DNA of 64,000 nt from CAZROT01 sp964601895. Its GTDB lineage: Bacteria > Pseudomonadota > Gammaproteobacteria > Enterobacterales > Enterobacteriaceae. Where the stretch lies: positions 14,093 through 78,092 of the forward strand of contig CAZROT010000008.1 of assembly GCA_964601895.1 (NCBI GenBank), given 5' to 3'. Each line of letters begins with the position of its first letter. Positions within the stretch are counted from its first letter, which is position 1. Below are positions 43,793-53,528 of the stretch, piece after piece. The position numbers and the translations under genes were made by a program. The notes below the pieces were generated by a model, which saw only the letters and a program-made list of their open reading frames with translations, ran no database searches and was not told the DNA's origin.

Positions 43793-44207
43793 GGTAAAAA
43801 TCTCATCAACATTAGTAAGTAGCGCATAATCATGGCTATTTTTCAGGAGTCATGACATGCTGTTAATGCTATAAAAAGCAGGGCATCTCTTAAGATACGC
43901 TAACTTTTTTCCGGATATCACTGTCGCCACAGGCTTGTGGATGACACAAAATTGCTGATTACAACCTGAATTCATGCACAATTCCAGACACACTCAACTG
44001 ACTGCTGGTTGGCAAATTGCTATAAACATAACTGGCATGAACCTGGCAGAAGTTGTCAAAAAACGTTACGGTCATAACGGTAATACCAGTTTCAGACAAT
44101 TACCAGTATATTTCATTCAGGTTGCTGATTTGAGTCTATAAAATAGTTCACCAGAGAGTACACTAAAACAGGATCAATAACGTTATGTTAACATCAGGAA
44201 TATGCTC
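43793..44207. other. Divergent intergenic region ribB/ubiK without FMN riboswitch
   Basis: It must hold promoters for ribB (minus) and ubiK (plus). I searched by eye on the minus strand for the RFN hallmark GGGGCAGGGTGAAATTCCC followed by the GACCGG/GGTGAT blocks and found nothing close. No small gene is seen. Confidence 0.5.
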
Positions 44208-44483
44208 ATGATCGACACGAAAAAAATCGAAGAACTTGCACGCAAGATACATGAAGCCATTCCCAAAGGAGTACAAGAGCTTGGCGACAACGTTGAAAAA
44301 AAAATCCGTCAGGTACTGCAGTTACAACTCGCTAAACTCAACTTCGTTAGCCGCGAAGAATTCGACATTCAGACCCAGGTGCTACAGCGCACGCGGGAAA
44401 AAGTGACCATGCTGGAAAAGCGCATGGATATCATGGAAGCCAGAATACAGACCATGTCTGAAGCAGATAAAAAAATCGACTAA
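44208..44483 (+). CDS. ubiK: Ubiquinone biosynthesis accessory factor UbiK (YqiC)
   Basis: UbiK forms coiled-coil trimers and works with UbiJ to hold hydrophobic intermediates in the ubiquinone-synthesis complex. The 91-residue product from ATG 44208 starts MIDTKKIEELARKIHEAIPK and contains GDNVEKKIRQVLQLQLAKLN, FVSREEFDIQTQVLQRTREK and a C-terminal heptad coiled coil (VTMLEKRMDIMEARIQTM). This follows E. coli YqiC. An in-frame ATG two codons upstream is less likely. Between ribB and hldE as in E. coli. Confidence 0.94.
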   Translation: MIDTKKIEELARKIHEAIPKGVQELGDNVEKKIRQVLQLQLAKLNFVSREEFDIQTQVLQRTREKVTMLEKRMDIMEARIQTMSEADKKID

Positions 44484-44508
44484 ATTTAGTCCGGTCAATT
44501 AAGGTATG

Positions 44509-45957
44509 TTATTCAACGCTGTCATCAGCAACACACATTCTTATTTTATTAATAATATGGGTTGTTGATATATTTTCCTCGAAATTCAACACCTTAACCT
44601 CACCTCCTGCTGCCAGAACGCTTGCGCTGCCAGCTATCTCATCGGGTTGATAGTCACCGCCTTTTACCAGCACATCCGGCAACATATCGGCTATCAATCG
44701 TTGTGGTGTGTCTTCTTCAAAAGGGACAACCCAATCGACTGCTTCCAGCGCACCAAGCAGCTGCATGCGTTGTATCAAGGGTGTAATTGGGCGTGTCCTG
44801 CCTTTCAGCCGACGGATGGAGGCATCGGTATTGACAGCAACGACCAGTCTGTCTCCCTGTTTACGTGCATTAGCCAGATAAGAGACATGACCTGCGTGCA
44901 GAATATCGAAACAACCATTGGTCATCACTATTTTTTCACCCCGGTGACGTGCGTCTACAAGTGCTACCTTAAGCTGCTGTTCTGTCATCACACCAAAGCC
45001 AGTTTCAGCGCGGCCATGAACCCTGTCCTCGAGCTCACGAGGGGAAACTGTTGACGTCCCCAGTTTACCGACAACGATACCTGCCGCTGTGTTTGCCAGA
45101 AGACAGGCATCTTCCAGTGCATGGCCGGCCGCCAGCGCTGCTGACAGCACACCAATCACCGTATCCCCAGCACCCGTGACGTCAAAAACTTCCCGCGCCT
45201 GAGCAGGTAAATGTAAAGGTGGCTGGCCCGCACGTAGCAATGTCATCCCTTTTTCAGCACGCGTGATTAACAGCGCTGAAAGTTCGAAATCAGTGATGAG
45301 TTTTGCTCCTCTGAGCACCAGCTCTGCTTCATTATTTTTACAATGCCCGGCAACCGCTTCAAACTCTGACAGATTTGGTGTCAGTAATGTCGCACCACGA
45401 TAACGTGCAAAATCACTGCCTTTGGGATCAGCCAGAACCGCAATACCGGCTGCTCTGGCAAGTTGAATGGCCTGTTGTACACAGGCGAGTGAACCTTTAC
45501 CATAATCAGAAAGCACCAGAACCTGTACCTGCGGCAAAATGTTCTGGATACGTTCAAGCAGGGGATCCGGATTGATATCAGCAAAACCTTCTTCAAAATC
45601 AAGGCGAATTAATTGCTGATGACGTGAAAGAACACGCAATTTTGTAATCGTCGGCTTTCCGGGCACAGAAAGAAAATTGCAGTGCACATTGATAGCCTTT
45701 AATTTATCGGTCAGTGTGCGGGCAGCATCATCCATGCCGGTTATTCCCACCAGATGAGACGTGGCACCAAGAGCGGCAATATTCATGGCAACGTTAGCGG
45801 CCCCCCCAGGACGCTCTTCCATGTCATTGACCTTGACAACCGGCACCGGAGCTTCTGGCGATATACGCAGGGTCGACCCATGCCAGTAGCGATCCAACAT
45901 CAGATCACCTGCCACCAGAACACAGGCGCGACGAAAACCAGGTAATGTCACTTTCAT
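44509..45957 (-). CDS. hldE: Bifunctional heptose kinase/adenylyltransferase HldE
   Basis: HldE phosphorylates D-glycero-beta-D-manno-heptose 7-phosphate at C1 (N-terminal PfkB-type kinase) and activates it with ATP to ADP-heptose (C-terminal nucleotidyltransferase), supplying the LPS inner core. ATG 45957 (MKVTLPGFRRACVLVAGDLM) has AAGGA upstream and gives 482 residues (E. coli 477); the open frame extends 34 codons further but that part is not conserved. Motifs: GGAANVAMNIAALGA, LTPNLSEFEAVAG, VFDVTGAGDTVIGVL with the kinase Asp, and NGCFDILHAGHVSYLANARK with the HxGH of the transferase. The usual downstream partner glnE is missing. Confidence 0.96.
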   Translation of the reverse strand: MKVTLPGFRRACVLVAGDLMLDRYWHGSTLRISPEAPVPVVKVNDMEERPGGAANVAMNIAALGATSHLVGITGMDDAARTLTDKLKAINVHCNFLSVPGKPTITKLRVLSRHQQLIRLDFEEGFADINPDPLLERIQNILPQVQVLVLSDYGKGSLACVQQAIQLARAAGIAVLADPKGSDFARYRGATLLTPNLSEFEAVAGHCKNNEAELVLRGAKLITDFELSALLITRAEKGMTLLRAGQPPLHLPAQAREVFDVTGAGDTVIGVLSAALAAGHALEDACLLANTAAGIVVGKLGTSTVSPRELEDRVHGRAETGFGVMTEQQLKVALVDARHRGEKIVMTNGCFDILHAGHVSYLANARKQGDRLVVAVNTDASIRRLKGRTRPITPLIQRMQLLGALEAVDWVVPFEEDTPQRLIADMLPDVLVKGGDYQPDEIAGSASVLAAGGEVKVLNFEENISTTHIINKIRMCVADDSVE

Positions 45958-46131
45958 ATCATCCTTTACTTCAAACGGGCACTTTTCAGCAACGCATACT
46001 ATTATAGCCATATGAAATACAATTAAAAATCGCTCGATCTCCTGAGCTATTCTTAACATGCATTCAGGTGTTCGATAACCTGTATTTTTATTTTACTGAT
46101 GCCTGTTAGTCTATATCAGTACTATGAACAG

Positions 46132-46932
46132 TCATGATAAAAACAGTTTTTCCAGATAATGGGGTACGGCATCATCAACATTAGACCCAATCATTTCAAG
46201 CTCGGGTAGCCTGTCTTTCAGACGTGGGTGTGCATTGTTCATGATGCAGCCTTTACCAGACATGGACAGCATTTCCAGATCATTCATTCCATCGCCAAAC
46301 GCAATGCAATCAGCCAGCGAATAACCGATAATTTTAACAACCTCTTTCAAGGCATGTCCTTTAGAGACGCCGCCACCCATAACTTCAAGGCAGGTTGCCA
46401 GAGAAAAACTAACGTTCACTCTATCCCCCCAACGGGCATTAATCGCTTCTTCCATAAATAACAACTGCTGATGATCGCGGGAAGTATAATAGACTTTACA
46501 GACACCATCTGTTTCCAGTAAACCCGGTTTGAAAATCTGATAATTAAAAATGGATTCCTGAAAAAATGCTTTCTGCTCAGGACTTTCACGGTTTATAAAC
46601 CACTCATCGTTACGATAAACGTTAGTGAGAATAGTGGGATTATTGAACTCCATGCCGTAAAGGTCCTGGGCGATATCTGCATCGAGATTGTGACTGAAAA
46701 TCAGCTCACCCTGTGAATTATGCACACGTGCACCGTTAGACGTTATCATAAACGCACTTATTCCCAGACTATCGCGAATTTGCGCGACATCGATATGATG
46801 ACGGCCCGTGGCAAAAATAAAATGCACGCCCCGTTGTGTCAGCAATTTCAGTGTTTTTCTGGCATAAGGTGTTAAGGTATGTGCTGGTGACAGTAACGTG
46901 CCGTCTAAATCGGAAACAACAACATGATACAT
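46132..46932 (-). CDS. yigL: HAD-superfamily phosphatase YigL
   Basis: YigL is a Cof-type HAD phosphatase; the E. coli enzyme dephosphorylates sugar phosphates and pyridoxal phosphate and is induced under glucose-phosphate stress. ATG 46932 gives 266 residues, identical to E. coli, starting MYHVVVSDLDGTLLSPAHTL. Other motifs: FIFATGRHHIDVAQIRD, MITSNGARVH, WGDRVNVSFSLATCLEVM, GGVSKGHALK and FGDGMNDLEMLSM. A longer in-frame start at 47130 would overlap pldB and is rejected. Lies directly downstream of pldB, as in E. coli. Confidence 0.96.
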   Translation of the reverse strand: MYHVVVSDLDGTLLSPAHTLTPYARKTLKLLTQRGVHFIFATGRHHIDVAQIRDSLGISAFMITSNGARVHNSQGELIFSHNLDADIAQDLYGMEFNNPTILTNVYRNDEWFINRESPEQKAFFQESIFNYQIFKPGLLETDGVCKVYYTSRDHQQLLFMEEAINARWGDRVNVSFSLATCLEVMGGGVSKGHALKEVVKIIGYSLADCIAFGDGMNDLEMLSMSGKGCIMNNAHPRLKDRLPELEMIGSNVDDAVPHYLEKLFLS

Positions 46933-46979
46933 GGCAATATGTCCTGTTTTGGTGGCATTTGACACTGTCATAGCCGCAA

Positions 46980-47993
46980 CTAATGATGTTGAGCAAAAAA
47001 ATCTGTTATTGCACTCAGCGCTTCGGCACGCAGTCTGTCCTGCTCGAACAGGATTTCGTGACGTGCTCCTTTTATAACAATCAACTGGTTTTTTGTACGA
47101 TTCTGCCCGGCTTGTGCCATTATCTTGCAAAAAATAACATGAGAACGATTATCTACAATACTGTCTTCACTTGCCTGTAATAATAGAAGTGGCGTAGTAA
47201 TATTACCGGCCCTGGCAAGAATTTTTTTTATCGCCTGGAGGCTTTCATGTACCCAATGATAAGTAGGGCCACCCAGCTGTGATGCGGGCAAGTCGGTGTA
47301 ACAATCATGGTAATACTGATAACGCGCATGACTGTGCGTTAATGGATTGCCGGCATAAGGTACATACTGCCATCGGGTTTTTCCGGGTACACAGCAATTA
47401 CGTATGCGCGGATACTTTTCTGCCCAACTCAGTATCCATTGGACAAGCGCTAACGGTGCAGGCAAATGAATACCAAACATAGGTGCACAGAGTGCGACTG
47501 CATTAAATATGTCAGGACTATCGATAATCAATTGCGTCAGAATGGCTCCCCCCATAGAATGCGCGAGTGCAAAACGACGGATATAAGCCCGCGGCGTGAT
47601 TTCCAGTTGAATAAATTGCGACAAATCGTCCACATAATCATCAAAAGCATCAACATGCCCACGCTGTCTGTCTGCTAATAACCTGCCTGACAGGCCCTGC
47701 CCACGATGATCCAGTATCATCACATCAAAGCCCGACGTAAAAAGATCATAAGCCACTTCTGCATATTTTATGTAGCTTTCAATACGTCCTGTCACCAGCA
47801 CCACAACCTGGGTATGTCTGGCATGGCAAAAACGGACATAACAAAGACGAACATTACCGACACCCACGAATATCCCTTCTTCCCGCTGCTGCCAGAAATC
47901 GTGTAACGGCCCCTTTACAAAGGCAGTAAACTGTTTTTCACGCGTTAGCCAGTCATCTGCAGGCTTTCCAGAAACATCGGTGCTCAATTTCAT
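46980..47993 (-). CDS. pldB: Lysophospholipase L2 PldB
   Basis: PldB hydrolyses lysophospholipids at the inner membrane. This 337-residue alpha/beta hydrolase (E. coli 340) has the oxyanion region LVTGRIESYIKYAEVAYDLF, VMILDHRGQGLSGRLLADRQ, the nucleophile elbow ALAHSMGGAILTQL, the Asp region LLLQASEDSIVDN and the His in KGARHEILFE. The triad is complete. It lies 80 bp after recQ; the rhtB and rhtC genes that stand between them in E. coli are gone. yigL follows after 47 bp. Confidence 0.95.
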   Translation of the reverse strand: MKLSTDVSGKPADDWLTREKQFTAFVKGPLHDFWQQREEGIFVGVGNVRLCYVRFCHARHTQVVVLVTGRIESYIKYAEVAYDLFTSGFDVMILDHRGQGLSGRLLADRQRGHVDAFDDYVDDLSQFIQLEITPRAYIRRFALAHSMGGAILTQLIIDSPDIFNAVALCAPMFGIHLPAPLALVQWILSWAEKYPRIRNCCVPGKTRWQYVPYAGNPLTHSHARYQYYHDCYTDLPASQLGGPTYHWVHESLQAIKKILARAGNITTPLLLLQASEDSIVDNRSHVIFCKIMAQAGQNRTKNQLIVIKGARHEILFEQDRLRAEALSAITDFFAQHH

Positions 47994-48073
47994 CCTTTAC
48001 ACTGATGGTGAGAATAAAAATGCCATACTGCCTGAAATAATAGTAAATAATCCCTCCCCTGTCTGATGATAGA

Positions 48074-49927
48074 TCAGAATTCATCTGCATGTGCACATAT
48101 TGCAGACAGAAAAAGGGCACCAAAACGCTCAAGTCTGCGCTGTCCTATACCGTTAATGCGCGATAGTTCACCTGTTGTTACTGGCATTTTTTCTACCAGT
48201 TCGCGTAAAGTTGCATCATTAACAACAACATAAGGTGGAATATTTTCTTTATCTGCGATGGTTTTGCGCAATTTACATAACGTGGAAAAAAGCTTCATGT
48301 CATAGCGGCCTGTAGGAAATTTTTGCGGCCCTTTTTTTACAGCAGGAGTAGCAGGTATAGAAGGTCGTGCCAGTTTTAGCGCTACCTCACCACGCAGCAC
48401 AGGTAATGCAGCCGGTGTGAGCATCAGTGCTGAATCCCGGGCAACGCTCTGACGCAGAAGCCCTAAATGGATAAGTTGATATAATACACCTTGCCAATGA
48501 TCACGACTCTGCGTGCGTCCAACACCGTAAACAGATAATTTATCATGTTCAGATTCACAGATACGCTGGTTCCTGACACCACGTAATACGTCAATAATGT
48601 ATCCTGGCCCAGCCTGCTGGCCAACGCGGTACACACAGGAGAGCGCTTTTTGTCCATCAATAAGTCCATCATAAAATCGCGGAGGATTCAGGCAGATATC
48701 GCAATTACCGCAAATTTGCTGCCTGTTTTCACCAAAATAATTAAGCAGGACTAAACGCCGACAGGTTTGTGCCTGGGCAAATGCCTGCATGGCAAGCAGC
48801 TTGTGATGCTCAATATCCTGTTGTTGTTTTGTACAAAGCGCACTGGGAGAAGCAGGCGGCTTTGCTGCTTTTTCCTGCAAACAATGCGCAAGCCACGTGA
48901 TGTCTGCAGGACTGTAGAGTAAAATAGCTTCCGCTGGCTGATTATCACGCCCGGCGCGCCCGGTTTCCTGATAATAAGCTTCAATAGTGCGTGGAATATC
49001 AAAATGAATGACAAAGCGCACATTGGATTTATTGATACCCATACCAAATGCTACCGTGGCCACCACCACCTGCAACTCATCCAGCTGGAACGCTTCCTGA
49101 ATCTGCGCGCGTCGCACATTGCTCATCCCGGCGTGATAAGCGGCAACCTTTACACCACACTGGCAAAGGTGGGCACTAATTTCTTCTGCCCTGATACGAC
49201 TGTTACAGTAGATAATGCCGTTTTTTCCCTGCCTTTCTCCAATTAACCGTCTGAGCTGATTCATGGGATTAAATTTATTGAGCACAATATAGCGAATATC
49301 AGGCCTGTCGAAGCTGCTGATATGAATTAGCGGATAAGTCAGATTCAGCAGACGCACAATATCATTGCGTGTCGTTTCATCTGCAGTTGCCGTCAATGCA
49401 ATAGTCAATAACTGCGGAAAACGCTGTTTTAATTCACTGAGCGCCCCATATTCTGGACGAAAATCATACCCCCACTGAGAAATACAATGTGCCTCGTCAA
49501 TAGCAAGCAATGAAGGTTTCCAGTCATACAGCTGCTTAAGAAAATGCGCCATCATCAGACGTTCAGGAGAAAGATACAGTAGCTTTATCTGCCCACGCTG
49601 ACAGGCATTCATGACTTCCCGTTGCTGCTCACGGGTTTGCGTACAATTCAGATAGGCAGCCATCACACCACAGGCAGTCAGCTGATCAACCTGATCTTTC
49701 ATCAATGCAATGAGTGGTGATACTACTAAGGTTATTCTGTCCATAATAAGCGCAGGAATTTGATAGCACAGCGACTTGCCTCCGCCGGTGGGCATAACAG
49801 CCAGACAATCCTGCCCGGCAAGAAGCCTGTTAATAATTTCCTGCTGCCCTGGCCGAAATAATTGATAACCAAACGTAGTGCGTAATACCTGTTCCGCCTT
49901 ACTTTCATGCTTTATTAACGTTGTCAT
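48074..49927 (-). CDS. recQ: ATP-dependent DNA helicase RecQ
   Basis: RecQ is a 3'-5' helicase that acts in RecF-pathway recombination and at stalled forks. 617 residues (E. coli 609). Helicase motifs: FRPGQQEIINRLLAGQDCL (motif 0), MPTGGGKSLCYQIPAL (I), LLAIDEAHCISQWGYDFRPE (II and aromatic loop), ALTATADETTRNDIVRLL (III), TVAFGMGINKSNVRFVIHFD (V) and YYQETGRAGRD (VI). The RQC zinc site has CRRLVLLNYFGE and CGNCDICLNPP. An HRDC domain closes the protein (RKTIADKENIPPYVVVNDAT). Complete. In E. coli pldA lies immediately upstream; here a broken effector gene sits between them. Confidence 0.96.
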   Translation of the reverse strand: MTTLIKHESKAEQVLRTTFGYQLFRPGQQEIINRLLAGQDCLAVMPTGGGKSLCYQIPALIMDRITLVVSPLIALMKDQVDQLTACGVMAAYLNCTQTREQQREVMNACQRGQIKLLYLSPERLMMAHFLKQLYDWKPSLLAIDEAHCISQWGYDFRPEYGALSELKQRFPQLLTIALTATADETTRNDIVRLLNLTYPLIHISSFDRPDIRYIVLNKFNPMNQLRRLIGERQGKNGIIYCNSRIRAEEISAHLCQCGVKVAAYHAGMSNVRRAQIQEAFQLDELQVVVATVAFGMGINKSNVRFVIHFDIPRTIEAYYQETGRAGRDNQPAEAILLYSPADITWLAHCLQEKAAKPPASPSALCTKQQQDIEHHKLLAMQAFAQAQTCRRLVLLNYFGENRQQICGNCDICLNPPRFYDGLIDGQKALSCVYRVGQQAGPGYIIDVLRGVRNQRICESEHDKLSVYGVGRTQSRDHWQGVLYQLIHLGLLRQSVARDSALMLTPAALPVLRGEVALKLARPSIPATPAVKKGPQKFPTGRYDMKLFSTLCKLRKTIADKENIPPYVVVNDATLRELVEKMPVTTGELSRINGIGQRRLERFGALFLSAICAHADEF

Positions 49928-50223
49928 ACTGTTTTCTGACTGGTTGTTTCAGGACGCTTACAAAACCCGCTGCAGAGACGCAGAGAAACAGTAAGCATTA
50001 TTACTGCATGCAGAGCCGCAGTGTACACGCAACTATATGAAGATTCGAGGACCAGAAATAACCGCGCACCGCTATTGCACAAATGTGTTGCGCAAACGGT
50101 GTGGAAAAAATAACCTTTCAGGAAAATAACAAAAAAAATTAAGCAGTTAATTACTCATGACAGCAGCCACCCATTACACTAACTATATTTACCTTATCTA
50201 TAACATGTTACAAGAAGCATAAA
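49928..50223. other. Divergent gap between recQ and the NEL-ligase pseudogene
   Basis: Start regions of recQ (minus) and the LRR gene (plus) diverge here. I see no gene. The right half is AT-rich, typical of the flanks of acquired genes. Confidence 0.4.
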
Positions 50224-51906
50224 ATGCCCATTAACAACGCCACAAATCCACACGCCAGCATTACCTGCGTGCCTGGAAACCACGTATTGCCTGCTTTCCA
50301 GTGTAAAGAAGGCTATGGCCAGTTCATTAACGAAATAAACAATACTGACCGTAACCCACAATGGCTTCAATCTCTGCGCAGGCAGAAAGCCATAACGTTA
50401 GAAATAGAAGGCGAGTGTTATAACATCGGGATGGATAAAACATGTGACATCACTGTAACATGCGAAAAGATACTCTCTGGCAACACTTCACTGAACACCA
50501 AAGCCGCAGACATAAAAATACAGGTAGAAAAAAAGTACTATCATGCACTCTGGGATCAATATCCAGTCTGGGAAAAATGGAAAAACGATACCCCTCCAGG
50601 GAGCAACGAACAGCGCGATCAAGCCTTAGCTCAGCTGCAGATTTATTTAAAATTTGCTAGCCCTGACTTTAAAGGCTTCGGGTTTCACACCGGGTATTTT
50701 GACTTCAGCAATCATCACCTCAGTTCATTACCTGAATTACCCCCAGATATAAAATTTCTTAATGTTGCTAATAATCAATTGACAGAACTGCCTGCATTAC
50801 CCAGCTCTGTGGAGGATCTTAATGCTTCTAATAATCAACTGACCCAATTACCTGAATCGATAACCCGTCTGCCACGCAGGGCCAGAGTCAACGTCAACGC
50901 TAATCCGCTTTCAGAGAGGACACTGCAGGACCTGCAGCGTCTCAATACCAATCGCAATTACCAGGGGCCACAAATTCATTTTTCCATGGATGGATCTGTG
51001 GCAAAAAGGCCTCTGCAGCCTTTGAGTGATGTCGTTATTACATGGTTTCCTGCTGAAAAAAGAGAAAGCATCGCCGCACAATGGACGCCAGTCAATAAAA
51101 GAAGAAAATGCAGCGGCATTCAGTGCCTTCCTGGATTATCTGGGTGAAACAGTAAGCGCGAAAAAGGTCGCTACATTTAAAGAACAAGTGGCCGCCTGGC
51201 TGACTAAGCTGCATTACGCTCCTGCTCTGCGTGCACGTACCTTCCTTGCGGCTTATGGCACAACAGAAACCTGCGAAGACAGAGTGGCACTCGCTTACAA
51301 TGGGATGCAGAAATTGATGCTGATACACGACATCGAAAATGGAAAATACGACAACAATTTACCCGGGCTGTTTTCTGTAGCCCGTATCATGTTCCGCCTG
51401 GAGAAGCTGGAACAGATTGCCAGTAAAAAGGTAAAATCACTGTTTTTTGTTGATGAAATAGACGTTTATCTGGCTTTCCAGGTTAAACTGTGCCATACCT
51501 TAAAACTCACCGGCGTCACAGAAGAAATGGGCTTTTTTGGTGTAGCCGGCGTTACAGAGAATGACCTGAAAGCTGCAGAAATACAGGTAAAAAGCGCGGA
51601 AAACGATAAATTTTCCGGCTGGCTGTCACAATGGGAGCCCTGGCACAACATACTAAAACGTATTGAACCTGAACATCATGAAACCGCTCTTCGGGAACAG
51701 CACCATGCGTTTGAAACACGTTATGATGCCATGGTCGATGCTGAGTAACAATTAACAAACTGGCGCACGATGATACTGATGCAAAAGCGGTCATAGGTAA
51801 ACAGGTTATGGATACCCTGACCGGGGAAATTTACGCAAAGCTTACCAGACAGACTCTGGATGCAAGGAACTCCATGTCACTACTCAGCCGGCAATGGGAT
51901 ATCTGA
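50224..51906 (+). pseudogene. Broken IpaH/SspH/SlrP-type LRR-NEL E3 ubiquitin-ligase effector gene
   Basis: The first frame (50224-51147) encodes an N-terminal region, then leucine-rich repeats of the YopM/IpaH type (HLSSLPELPPDIKFLNVANN, QLTELPALPSSVEDLNASNN, QLTQLPESITRLP) and the NPLSERTLQDLQ cap. A second frame (to 51748) continues with the NEL catalytic domain: KEENAAAFSAFLDYLGET, the catalytic cysteine in TTETCEDRVALAYNGMQ, and MFRLEKLEQIASKK, VDEIDVYLAFQVKL. The frames join if one A is removed from AAAA 51097-51100. After TAA 51746-51748 the end of the domain continues in another frame (LAHDDTDAKAVIGKQ...LTRQTLDARN) to TGA 51906, needing one extra base near 51756-51759. Such effectors enter host cells by type III secretion and ubiquitinate host proteins. 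Three lesions make loss of function likely. It is inserted between recQ and pldA. Confidence 0.85.
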
Positions 51907-52073
51907 TTTGTCGTGCCACGCGCGCCGGCCAGTGGGGTTCACGGACTGCGCTATCAGGGCTGGTTACAGCAGTAACACACAAAAAGAGTTATCCCGGCAG
52001 ATCCCACTCGCAGCAGAAATGGGCATCTGCCACAAAGCCCGCGCTATCTGGGGGTAGCAGACACGCTAAAAGC

Positions 52074-52946
52074 TTATAATATATCGTTTAGCATCACCCC
52101 TATACCAGCCCGGGTTTGTCTTAAGTTATAGTCCAGTAACGATTCCCCATAACCACTGGCGATTTGTGTATAAAAACGCACATTCCTGCCTATAGGATAA
52201 CTCCAGCCTAATTGCGCACGACCGTACCCGGTATTCCAGTTATAACGGCCTTCAAAACTGATGACATTATCGCCCCATGTGTATCCCACTGCTGCACGAT
52301 AATAGCCCATATATTTCATAATATCGGCATTATCGTCTTTACCAGTAGCTTCCGGGAAGCGAAACCAGGGTTTTAAATCCAGCTGCCAGTCACCCTGCTG
52401 TGCCATCAGGCGCATATAGCCACGATTCCAGCTTCTGGAATTAAGCGTTGATCTGCCATTAGACTGATGATTAATGCCAAATTCCATTTCACGTAATCTC
52501 CAGCCGGCAAATGAATAATCGGTTGCCCATGCCAGAAAAACCTGGGGTTCATAATTTGTTTCACGAAAGGGTGATGATTCTTTGCGATTCGCTACCTGCC
52601 ACCAGGAGCGCTGCGTATAAGAAGCACCGAGTACAGAGTTATTACCCAGGATCCCTCGCCAGAGAGGAAAACCAAAGCTTAATTGAAACATGGCTTCATG
52701 TTTATCAAGACTTTTTTTCTGACCATCAGCGCTAATTATTCCATTATTACGTCTGCTACTGAGCGTATAAATTATATAATTTGTATCATACAGATGGAGT
52801 AATAATGGATTTTCGTGTATCTCAAGCATGGAAGCAATAATACTTCCCCGTACTTTCGGCTCATCATGAATTTTTTTTATTACCGCCTCATCAGCATGCA
52901 CCAACAGTGCCGATAACAATCCAATTAATAGCAAAACAGCGCGCAT
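52074..52946 (-). CDS. pldA: Outer-membrane phospholipase A (PldA)
   Basis: PldA is a calcium-dependent 12-strand beta-barrel that removes phospholipids misplaced in the outer leaflet. The 290-residue precursor (E. coli 289) has a signal peptide (LLLIGLLSALLVHA, cut before DEAV). The active-site segment is GINHQSNGRSTLNSRSWNRG, holding the catalytic His, Ser and Asn. YTQRSWWQV, YMGYYRAAVGY, YNWNTGYGRAQLG and the C-terminal LNDIL with a terminal hydrophobic residue follow the family. All catalytic residues are intact. In its usual place upstream of recQ apart from the intervening pseudogene. Confidence 0.96.
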   Translation of the reverse strand: MRAVLLLIGLLSALLVHADEAVIKKIHDEPKVRGSIIASMLEIHENPLLLHLYDTNYIIYTLSSRRNNGIISADGQKKSLDKHEAMFQLSFGFPLWRGILGNNSVLGASYTQRSWWQVANRKESSPFRETNYEPQVFLAWATDYSFAGWRLREMEFGINHQSNGRSTLNSRSWNRGYMRLMAQQGDWQLDLKPWFRFPEATGKDDNADIMKYMGYYRAAVGYTWGDNVISFEGRYNWNTGYGRAQLGWSYPIGRNVRFYTQIASGYGESLLDYNLRQTRAGIGVMLNDIL

Positions 52947-53528
52947 TTCCCCTCCCGATTTTTCATTAATTATTTTTCTTTCTTATTTGTTGAAAATAAG
53001 AAATCGCAGATATCCGTTAATTTAAAAAACGCTATAGACAATATACGAAAAATAAAAAATAAGTGAGACAATCTGGATAAATTAAATTTACCCAAAAGAA
53101 TAAAGCAATATCTGTTGATGTGCTTATTTTCAGACTATCCGCCGTCTGATTCAGTAAACTATTTATTTATCAGCGATATTAATCAATAGCCCGGACTGAA
53201 TTTACAGCTGGTTGAACAGGGTGGTACACAGCTGGTACTTTTGCCAGCCAGGAATAAAGTGGCAGCAATATGGCAGCGGGTATTTTACCGAGGAATTTAT
53301 CGCAGCAGGCACCAGCTCTACTACCGGCTATGTGAATAACCATCTGATGCAGGTACAACTGATCTCACGGGTGAGTGGCTATATGGGCTATACCCAAAAT
53401 ATTCCAGGTTGCAGCAAGGCGGCAAGAACAGGCATCTCCATGAGCATAAACAAACTATGTGATTGAGGTGACTGTTCGCAGCCAACGCAGCTGCAGTTTG
53501 AAAGACGAAGGATATATAACAGCGACCT
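52947..53528. other. Gap between pldA and the toxin-like island, with decayed repeat
   Basis: The left part is AT-rich and holds the pldA promoter. From about 53200 the base composition becomes GC-richer, as in the island. A plus-strand frame 53212-53466 has no good start and resembles nothing known, but part of it (53266-53339) is a diverged copy of the sequence at 57303-57377. It is probably the 3' flank of a duplicated toxin locus rather than a gene. Confidence 0.5.
53266..53339 (+). repeat. Diverged repeat A, 3' flank of the toxin-like gene
   Basis: About 74 bp that align with 57303-57377 (one indel), including the shared block ATCGCAGCAGGCACCAG and a shared GTGAATAA end. In the matching plus-strand frame both read IAAGT....G.VN. 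Each copy lies downstream of a minus-strand RTX-type gene with the same C-terminus. Confidence 0.7.

Noticed and set aside
43793..43960. FMN riboswitch upstream of ribB
   Set aside because: Looked for because E. coli has one; none of the conserved RFN blocks is visible.
51860..52079. Two short plus-strand frames after the NEL pseudogene
   Set aside because: They overlap the end of the NEL domain in a wrong frame and have Ser/Ala/Arg-rich composition of non-coding translation.
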